In this document: piece by piece, positions 1 to 4,478 of the stretch
Layout of the letters: every line of letters begins with the position of its first letter
Numbering within the stretch: position 1 is the stretch's first letter
Assembly (NCBI GenBank): GCA_964515235.1
Contig: CAZEVO010000051.1
Location: 1-9,492 of the forward strand
Direction of reading: 5' to 3'
DNA length: 9,492 bases
From: OPU3-GD-OMZ sp964515235
GTDB taxonomy: Bacteria; Pseudomonadota; Gammaproteobacteria; Methylococcales; Methylomonadaceae
Program-made: the position numbers and the translations under genes
Notes under the pieces: model-generated
The model's input: only the letters and a program-made list of their open reading frames with translations
Told to the model about the DNA's origin: nothing
The model's database searches: none

Positions 1-252
1 GCTATACAAAAGTAATTCATAGTACTCAAAACTTAGAAAGCAAATGACTAAATGAGCATTGTCGGTTCTGAAAAGTTTATCAGGCTTAAAGAAGGCTTGA
101 GGTAGAACAAATGATAGCCATTAGCTTTAAAAAGTGACCTAATAGAGGTGAATGGGAATTGGTCGAATGGGGTTGTAGGGTTGGAATTTTTGGCACCGGA
201 ATAAAGCGATCAGGGCGGGTGAATCTTAGTTAGTTACTAGCCAAATAAAAAG

Positions 253-400
253 GGTATTGATAAAACTTTATATTTATCCAGTTCGCTGGTTTTAAGAATG
301 ATCCGTTCGAGCGACTCTTAATTCATTATTAAAGAAGGAACAGAAATAAGCAATTTAAAGGTATTGATAAAATTACGTCGTAAGTAATTAAAGAAGCAAC
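253..400 (+). repeat. Two-part degenerate direct repeat
   Basis: The 13-mer GGTATTGATAAAA occurs at 253-265 and again at 360-372. Each copy is followed by ATTAAAGAAG(G/C)AAC, at 328-341 and 387-400, so the same pair of words occurs twice in the same order and orientation. The distance between the words differs (62 versus 14 bases), so this is not a clean tandem repeat. It could be a decayed duplication, a pair of binding sites, or chance in AT-rich DNA. Function unknown. Confidence 0.35.
278..293 (+). terminator. Short TTCG-loop hairpin with T tail
   Basis: CCAG (278-281) and CTGG (286-289) form a 4-bp stem around a TTCG tetraloop, followed directly by TTTT (290-293). The shape resembles a minimal intrinsic terminator reading rightwards, perhaps for a gene left of the window. 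The stem is very short, so this is weak. Confidence 0.22.
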
Positions 401-481
401 GGTGTTTTAAGTAGTCTTTATTATTGGAAAGTGATAACTGCCATACTAAATTTAACCCATGGTTCGATCATTTTCACTCGA

Positions 482-510
482 TTGCATGTATCCATAGGTG
501 GAACTTTAGT
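482..510 (+). promoter_or_regulatory. Weak sigma-70-like promoter candidate for the DUF3014 gene
   Basis: TTGCAT (482-487) and TTTAGT (505-510) are separated by 17 bases. Each matches its sigma-70 consensus hexamer at four of six positions. The site lies about 32 bases before the ATG at 543. Matches of this quality occur by chance in AT-rich DNA. Confidence 0.2.
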
Positions 511-542
511 ATTTAATTAACAAATGATAGTTGGGGTTTTTT

Positions 543-1412
543 ATGAGTCGTATTTTGATTCTCGTTGGGCTAATAAGTGTTTCAGCATTTTTTATCTTTT
601 TTAACAAGGGAGAACAAGAAGATAGTCTAGCAGTTACTACAACTGAGATAGCTCCTCAATCATTGGTGGTTAAAGTTGAGCAGGTTTTACCACCGATCCA
701 TGTAGAGGCAGAAATCACGGTGGAGTCAATTAATCATGATACCGAGCCTGTAGTGACAACTACTAATGATGAATGGGTAGGTTCTGAAAATATGTTAGAG
801 CCGGTGTTAGAAAAACCACCTGTGGTTTCTTTGCGAGATAGTGATGATTTCATAAGAGCTGCTCTGGTGCAATTATTTCCAGATTTTGGCGGCGAGCTAT
901 TATTTGAGCAAGAAAATGTATTGCAACGACTGGTAACTTTGATTAATGATGTAGCTCAAGGAGATGTCCTGTTTAAACACCGAATATTTTTAAAGCCCGC
1001 GATACCTTTTTCAGTCATCACTTCGAATGATATTTTAATACTAAACCCAAACAGTTATCATCGCTTTGATGAGTTTGTAAACACATTTACTCAAGTAAAT
1101 GTGGATGCCGCGATGGTTTTTCTGAATGAGAACAGGTCATTGATCAATGTTGTTTTTAAAACGTTTAGTCATGCGGATGATTTCACTCTAAATAAAATGT
1201 TTTTGAGTGCGATTGATGCGGTTTTAAATGCACCTGTAATAACAGAAGAAATAACATTGAAAAAGAAATTAAGTCGTTTTGAATTTGCTAATCCTGACTA
1301 TGAAGCATTGACCAGTGTTGACAAACAAATGATTCGGTTAGGGCCAAAAAATACTATCGCTGTTCAAACTAAGTTAAAAGTATTTCGGATCAAAATCCTT
1401 GATTTAATTTAA
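543..1412 (+). CDS. DUF3014 domain-containing membrane-anchored protein
   Basis: Protein of 289 residues. I place the start at the ATG at 543 because GGGG at 533-536 lies six bases before it; a TTG four codons upstream is in frame but would overlap that site. Residues 4-20 (ILILVGLISVSAFFIFF) are strongly hydrophobic after one Arg, which suggests a single N-terminal membrane anchor or uncleaved signal with the rest outside the cytoplasm. Residues 21-95 are a low-complexity linker rich in Val, Thr, Glu and Pro. Residues from about 97 to 285 match my recollection of DUF3014: a helical start (DFIRAALVQLFPD), the NPNSYHRFDEFV motif at 168-179, and the C-terminal signature around 244-277 with FANPDYEALTSVDKQMIRLGP. 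The family is widespread in proteobacteria and has no established function. The gene stands alone on this strand. Identity is fairly sure; the role is unknown. Confidence 0.85.
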   Translation: MSRILILVGLISVSAFFIFFNKGEQEDSLAVTTTEIAPQSLVVKVEQVLPPIHVEAEITVESINHDTEPVVTTTNDEWVGSENMLEPVLEKPPVVSLRDSDDFIRAALVQLFPDFGGELLFEQENVLQRLVTLINDVAQGDVLFKHRIFLKPAIPFSVITSNDILILNPNSYHRFDEFVNTFTQVNVDAAMVFLNENRSLINVVFKTFSHADDFTLNKMFLSAIDAVLNAPVITEEITLKKKLSRFEFANPDYEALTSVDKQMIRLGPKNTIAVQTKLKVFRIKILDLI

Positions 1413-1469
1413 CTCAAAAATAAGGTGCATTTTGGCTTAAAATTGCCGATTGATCTCTTGTGTATTTGT

Positions 1470-1505
1470 TATCTTTTGGTAAAGATATAGGGTTTGGTTC
1501 TTTTT
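1470..1505 (+). terminator. Weak terminator after the DUF3014 gene
   Basis: TATCTTT (1470-1476) and AAAGATA (1481-1487) form a perfect 7-bp stem with a TGGT loop. A T-rich run ending in TTTTT follows at 1501-1505, but about 13 bases separate it from the stem and the stem is AT-rich, so termination would be inefficient. The T-run also pairs imperfectly with the A-rich segment at 1515-1523. Confidence 0.3.
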
Positions 1506-1511
1506 AGTACG

Positions 1512-1541
1512 CACAAAAAGAAACCAGATCAATCAATCTGG
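1512..1541 (-). terminator. Leftward intrinsic terminator with no adjacent gene
   Basis: Read on the minus strand, CCAGAT and ATCTGG (plus positions 1536-1541 and 1524-1529) form a perfect 6-bp stem with a 6-base loop. TTTCTTTTT follows immediately (plus 1523-1515). This is a well-formed intrinsic terminator. It lies about 270 bp beyond the end of the nearest minus-strand gene, which already has its own terminator at 1758-1777. It may be a backup terminator or the end of a small transcript. Confidence 0.55.
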
Positions 1542-1757
1542 CTAGTCAGAAGTAGTCAGCGCATCGACATACTCTTAACTATATAATCGACAGCAGATGA
1601 ACAAAATTTAACGGCTTAATGGAGTTCTAAAAATAGGGTTATTTTATAGATGTTGAAGTGACAGTCTCAGTAAAGATGTTAATGCTACAAACCATTCCGG
1701 AACTTGAGAATAGCAAACTTTAAAAAACTCAGAGGTGCTTAAGAGTTTAACGCATAC

Positions 1758-1777
1758 AAAAAATGACGAGGGTCATT
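1758..1777 (-). terminator. Intrinsic terminator of the 67-residue gene
   Basis: On the minus strand, AATGAC and GTCATT (plus 1772-1777 and 1762-1767) form a 6-bp stem with a 4-base loop. A run of T follows (plus A-run 1758-1763, which shares its last two bases with the stem). The hairpin starts about 35 bases after the stop codon at 1813, the usual place for a terminator. This supports the small upstream gene being real and the last of its transcript. Confidence 0.6.
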
Positions 1778-1812
1778 ACTTTATCCAGTTCAGTGTCTTA
1801 TTGCCGTTCTGA

Positions 1813-2016
1813 TTATTGTTTGAAATCAAGATATTTAAGCCGGTGTATTTCATTTGACAAGGCTATTTCAAAATTAGCAGAGGTTATTTTATTACCACTT
1901 AGTTTTATTTGTAGTTGTTGAAGTATTTTTAGTGCTTCAGGTAAATGGTTGTCCTTAAGGTCATCTAATAAATGTTGAGTGGTAAAGTCATTGTTCTTGA
2001 TTTTTTCTAGTCTCAT
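1813..2016 (-). CDS. Small helical protein of unknown function
   Basis: Protein of 67 residues starting MRLEKIKNND and ending RLKYLDFKQ. An in-frame ATG 15 codons upstream would give 82 residues. I choose the ATG at 2016-2014 because AAGAGGTG lies just before it, with AGAGG six bases from the start. The sequence looks mostly helical, with Leu and Ile in heptad-like spacing (LLDDLKDNHLPEALKILQQL, residues 16-35). There is no signal peptide, membrane segment or Cys. I do not recognise the family. It lies 261 bp downstream of flaG on the same strand, so a flagellar role such as a small FliT-like chaperone is conceivable, but no motif shows it. The strong ribosome binding site and the terminator 35 bases after the stop argue that it is a real gene. 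Confidence 0.6.
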   Translation of the reverse strand: MRLEKIKNNDFTTQHLLDDLKDNHLPEALKILQQLQIKLSGNKITSANFEIALSNEIHRLKYLDFKQ

Positions 2017-2193
2017 TGAACACCTCTTGAGAAGAAATAAAATTGCAGTTGCTCTTTTCAATCTTGGTTAGGGCAACCTATTGTAATGGTCGTCTTATTT
2101 AGAGGTTTTGTTGATATTTAAAGTTCCCGATTAATGATTTTTGAGCTCTAATATCGGTTAATAAGACAGTTTAGTATCATGAAAAATGAAACT

Positions 2194-2212
2194 TAAAAAC
2201 ATTTTGCAATGT
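2194..2212 (-). terminator. Weak terminator after flaG
   Basis: On the minus strand, ACATT and AATGT (plus 2208-2212 and 2199-2203) form a 5-bp stem with a GCAA loop. Four to five T follow (plus A-run 2194-2198). It lies about 65 bases after the flaG stop. The stem is short and AT-rich, so read-through into the 67-residue gene remains likely. Confidence 0.3.
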
Positions 2213-2277
2213 GCTTTGGTGTAAGAATGCCGAAGTCGAATAAGCGCTTTTTTCAGAATTTTCCTCTAGGCGCTGAC

Positions 2278-2682
2278 TTACGTTTTTTTGTTAAAAATCA
2301 GCCCTGAAATGGTATTAATATTTTGGGAAATTTCCATTCTTTCGTCAGGTGGTATTTGGCGAATAATATTACCCGTATTCATATCGATTAGTTTGGCAAT
2401 ATATTTCCCTGTTGCTTTATCGGCTATCAACTGGAGTCCCTGATTATATTGTTGTATTTGTTGATTAAGTATTTGGATTGATTTTGTTAGTTCTTGATGC
2501 GACTCACTTGTCTTTACATTAAGTTGATTCTTGTTTTTACGAGCTAATGCGCTAACTGCTCTTGCATGTTCAAGATCAGGGCTGGTATTTTGTTGAATGA
2601 CGTGATTAATTACCGGTTGATTTTGTAAATTAATGGCTTGATTATTTTGAATAGGGATTGACATGTTCATAGGATTAATCAT
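2278..2682 (-). CDS. flaG: FlaG family flagellar protein
   Basis: Protein of 134 residues, within the usual range for FlaG. The first half (residues 1-75) is Asn- and Gln-rich and poorly conserved. The second half carries the FlaG domain: LQLIADKATGKYIAKLIDMNTG at about 83-105, the signature IRQIPPDE at about 107-114, and a C-terminal helix ending in GLIFNKK. FlaG proteins are encoded in polar-flagellum gene clusters and influence filament length or assembly; the exact mechanism is unsettled. The ATG at 2682-2680 is preceded by GGGAG with a 9-base spacer. flaG usually lies beside fliC, fliD and fliS, but none of these is present here; its neighbours are divergent selO and a small unknown gene. 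A sigma-70-like promoter lies upstream at 2775-2802. I saw no sigma-28 site directly upstream. Confidence 0.88.
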   Translation of the reverse strand: MINPMNMSIPIQNNQAINLQNQPVINHVIQQNTSPDLEHARAVSALARKNKNQLNVKTSESHQELTKSIQILNQQIQQYNQGLQLIADKATGKYIAKLIDMNTGNIIRQIPPDERMEISQNINTISGLIFNKKT

Positions 2683-2774
2683 GATGGTTAACTCCCGTTA
2701 AAGGTTTAATCATAAGACCTTTGTTAGCTTTGAAAAGTTTCTCTAATATGGTAAATAGTAGGCTCTGATTTTTT

Positions 2775-2802
2775 TTTATAAATTGAGCAATCATCGTGTA
2801 AA
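2775..2802 (-). promoter_or_regulatory. Sigma-70-like promoter for flaG
   Basis: On the minus strand, TTTACA (plus 2802-2797) and TATAAA (plus 2780-2775) are separated by 16 bases. Each matches its consensus hexamer at five of six positions. Transcription would give a leader of roughly 85 bases before flaG. The -10 hexamer runs directly into an A-rich tract (nine A in a row, plus 2777-2769), which may affect start-site slippage. Confidence 0.5.
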
Positions 2803-2817
2803 GGTGTTACGCTCATT

Positions 2818-2846
2818 TTGTTTGTTCTCTAGAACAACGAGATAGT
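2818..2846 (+). promoter_or_regulatory. Weak promoter candidate for selO
   Basis: TTGTTT (2818-2823) and GATAGT (2841-2846) are 17 bases apart and face selO, whose TTG start is 46 bases beyond. Matches are modest (three and four of six). The interest is that a perfect palindrome fills most of the spacer, listed separately. Confidence 0.28.
2822..2837. promoter_or_regulatory. Operator-like palindrome upstream of selO
   Basis: TTGTTCT (2822-2828) and AGAACAA (2831-2837) form a perfect 7-bp inverted repeat with a 2-bp centre. It sits in the divergent flaG-selO control region, overlapping the weak selO promoter and about 20 bp upstream of the flaG -35. No T-run follows, so it looks more like a dimeric repressor or activator site than a terminator. 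The regulator is not identifiable from the sequence. Confidence 0.4.
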
Positions 2847-2891
2847 AATAGTACAATTTCATTTTTTCACTTAACTAAGAGCTAGGTAATT

Positions 2892-4346
2892 TTGAATTTT
2901 TTAAATAGTTACATTCATCTCGGTGAAGCATTTTTTCAACGTGTTTTACCGACGCCCGTTGCGAAACCTGAATTATTATTTTGGAATAATCAACTTTCTG
3001 AAAGTCTCCAACTAAGCGAGTCGTTACAAAATAATAAGACTTTGAAGGCACAATTTTTTTCAGGTAATCGTTTGCCAGAAGGCGCAGAGTCGATCGCATT
3101 GGCCTATTGTGGACATCAGTTTGGTCATCTTAGTCCACAACTTGGTGATGGTCGTGCACATCTCATGGGTGAACTACTGGATCAGTATCATAATCGTTTT
3201 GATATACAACTGAAAGGCTCAGGACCGACAGCCTTTTCAAGGCAAGGTGATGGGCGTTGTGCAATTGGCCCAGCCATTCGTGAATATATTATGAGTGAGG
3301 CCATGTATTTCATGGGTGTGCCCACGTCCCGTTGTTTAGCTGTTGTTACTACAGGTGAGCAAGTATTCAGAGAAACCCTAAAGCCGGGTGCTATTGTTAC
3401 GCGAGTGGCATCTAGCCATATTCGTGTTGGAACCTTTCAGTACTTTGCAATCAGAAATGATTTAGAGTCACTCACAACACTACTTGATTATACGATTAAC
3501 CGACATTACCCTGACATAAAACTGACTTCTGAAAACAGACCGCTACAGTTTCTAGAAGCAGTGATAGCTAAACAAATTGAGTTGGTTGTTGAGTGGATGC
3601 GTATTGGTTTTATTCACGGGGTAATGAATACTGACAATACGACTATATCAGGAGATACAATCGACTTTGGTCCCTGTGCAATGATGGGTATTTATGACCC
3701 CAACACGGTTTATAGCTCTATTGATGCCAAAGGGCGTTACGCTTTTGGGAATCAGCCTAATATTACCTTATGGAATATGACTCGACTTGCAGAATGCTTG
3801 TTACCTCTAATCAGTGAAGACCCAAAAATTGGAGTAGCCACTGTTGAACCTTTGTTAATGCAATTCACCCAGCAATTTGAACAGGCTTATTTTAAGATGC
3901 TAGCTAATAAATTAGGTTTAATGGAGATAAAATTAAACGATAGAGATTTTATTACTGATTTTTTAACTAAAATAAAAACTAAAAAGTTTGACTATACCCA
4001 AATTTTCACTGATTTAACGCAATCATTGGATAATGAATATCTGGCGTGTGAATTAAAAGAAAAATTAGACGACTGGTATGACAGATGGCAAACTTATTTG
4101 AACCATCCAAGTAATAACATACAAACCTCTAAAACATTAATGCAAGCCAATAACCCAGTTGTTATTCCAAGAAACCATCATGTGGAAAGAGTTTTAAAAG
4201 TCTGTGAAGAAACAGGGAGTACCGAAGAAGTAGAAGATTTCCTTACTGTATTACGTTCACCATACTCTGAGTTGCCTAACACCTGCAATTATCAAGATGT
4301 GCCTGAAGATAACGATAAAAATTATCGAACTTTTTGTGGAACCTGA
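2892..4346 (+). CDS. selO: Protein adenylyltransferase SelO (YdiU/UPF0061)
   Basis: Protein of 484 residues, close to the usual 480 or so. SelO is a pseudokinase-fold enzyme that transfers AMP from ATP to Ser, Thr or Tyr of target proteins; in E. coli it is linked to oxidative stress and glutathionylation. Seen here: GHQFGHLSPQLGDGR (74-88), K108 in LKGSG and E131 in IREY (the kinase Lys-Glu pair), HGVMNTDN (242-249) and IDFG (257-260), whose D248 and D258 fit the catalytic and metal-binding positions. C482 in the final FCGT is the redox residue that is selenocysteine in animals. The start is TTG at 2892: an in-frame TAG lies nine bases upstream, the first internal Met is residue 92, and a modest AGG lies five bases before the TTG. 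The region aligning with E. coli Cys272 reads TVYSS, so that disulfide partner seems absent. The gene is convergent with oplaH. Confidence 0.95.
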   Translation: MNFLNSYIHLGEAFFQRVLPTPVAKPELLFWNNQLSESLQLSESLQNNKTLKAQFFSGNRLPEGAESIALAYCGHQFGHLSPQLGDGRAHLMGELLDQYHNRFDIQLKGSGPTAFSRQGDGRCAIGPAIREYIMSEAMYFMGVPTSRCLAVVTTGEQVFRETLKPGAIVTRVASSHIRVGTFQYFAIRNDLESLTTLLDYTINRHYPDIKLTSENRPLQFLEAVIAKQIELVVEWMRIGFIHGVMNTDNTTISGDTIDFGPCAMMGIYDPNTVYSSIDAKGRYAFGNQPNITLWNMTRLAECLLPLISEDPKIGVATVEPLLMQFTQQFEQAYFKMLANKLGLMEIKLNDRDFITDFLTKIKTKKFDYTQIFTDLTQSLDNEYLACELKEKLDDWYDRWQTYLNHPSNNIQTSKTLMQANNPVVIPRNHHVERVLKVCEETGSTEEVEDFLTVLRSPYSELPNTCNYQDVPEDNDKNYRTFCGT

Positions 4347-4392
4347 ACTGGGAGCGGTTTGTCGCTATTAAGAGATTGTCAGAGATCAGTAA

Positions 4393-4425
4393 AAATCAGT
4401 AATAGGTTGATGATTTAGGTTTTTT
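4393..4425. terminator. Weak two-way terminator between selO and oplaH
   Basis: AAATCA (4393-4398) and TGATTT (4411-4416) form a 6-bp stem with a 12-base loop. On the plus strand AGG and then six T (4420-4425) follow. On the minus strand the 3' arm runs into further T (five in a row). It lies between two converging genes, where a shared terminator is expected, but the stem is AT-rich and the loop large. Confidence 0.3.
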
Positions 4426-4441
4426 GCCATTGTGATAAAGT

Positions 4442-4478
4442 GATTTGGAAATGGCTTGTGATTATTTTGTTCCAAATC
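4442..4478. repeat. Nine-bp inverted repeat across the oplaH stop codon
   Basis: GATTTGGAA (4442-4450) and TTCCAAATC (4470-4478) are perfect inverted copies separated by 19 bases. The right arm is within the last codons of oplaH (encoding GFG), and the stop codon lies in the loop. No T-run follows on either strand. It could be a 3'-end stabilising stem for the oplaH mRNA or a barrier to antisense read-through from selO. Confidence 0.4.

Larger units (their letters stand above)
1..542. other. Gene-less left edge with short repeats
   Basis: I see no convincing coding region on either strand here; in-frame runs are short and stops are frequent. The longest ATG-led piece I noticed (from base 52) is only 17 codons and has no good ribosome binding site. 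The stretch is AT-rich. It contains two copies of a 13-mer, two copies of a related 14-mer, and a small hairpin with a TTCG loop followed by four T; each is listed separately. It may be the intergenic tail of a gene lying left of the window, plus the leader of the DUF3014 gene. An unannotated small RNA cannot be excluded, but nothing specific supports one here. Confidence 0.6.
1413..1812. other. Gene-less stretch with several hairpins
   Basis: No supportable coding region is seen. The stretch lies between the 3' ends of the rightward DUF3014 gene and the leftward 67-residue gene, and holds three terminator-like hairpins (1470-1505 rightward; 1512-1541 and 1758-1777 leftward). Between the two leftward hairpins is about 215 bp with no gene. 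Within it are a perfect TATAAT at 1582-1587 on the plus strand, without a -35 at normal spacing, and TATAGT at 1583-1578 on the minus strand, preceded by TTGTTC at a short 15-base spacing. A small RNA is possible; see findings. Confidence 0.5.

Noticed and set aside
190..205. TGGCAC resembling a sigma-54 -24 element
   Set aside because: No TTGC-like -12 element follows at the required spacing (the sequence there reads TAAAG).
531..542. TTG at 531 as the start of the DUF3014 gene
   Set aside because: The GGGG at 533-536 is well placed as a ribosome binding site for the ATG at 543, and the extra residues add nothing to the signal segment.
273..1792. The 12-mer TTTATCCAGTTC found at 273-284 and again at about 1780-1791
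   Set aside because: A 12-base match between two places in a 9.5-kb window is expected by chance, and the flanking bases do not match.
2150..2173. Sigma-28-like site on the minus strand (TAAA and CCGATATT) upstream of the 67-residue gene
   Set aside because: The elements resemble the consensus, but the gap between them is about four bases too short for sigma-28, and the last bases of the -10 do not match.
2875..3099. Minus-strand open frame of 74 codons over the start of selO
   Set aside because: It is antisense to the well-conserved N-terminus of SelO, has no recognisable motif and is best explained as a shadow frame.
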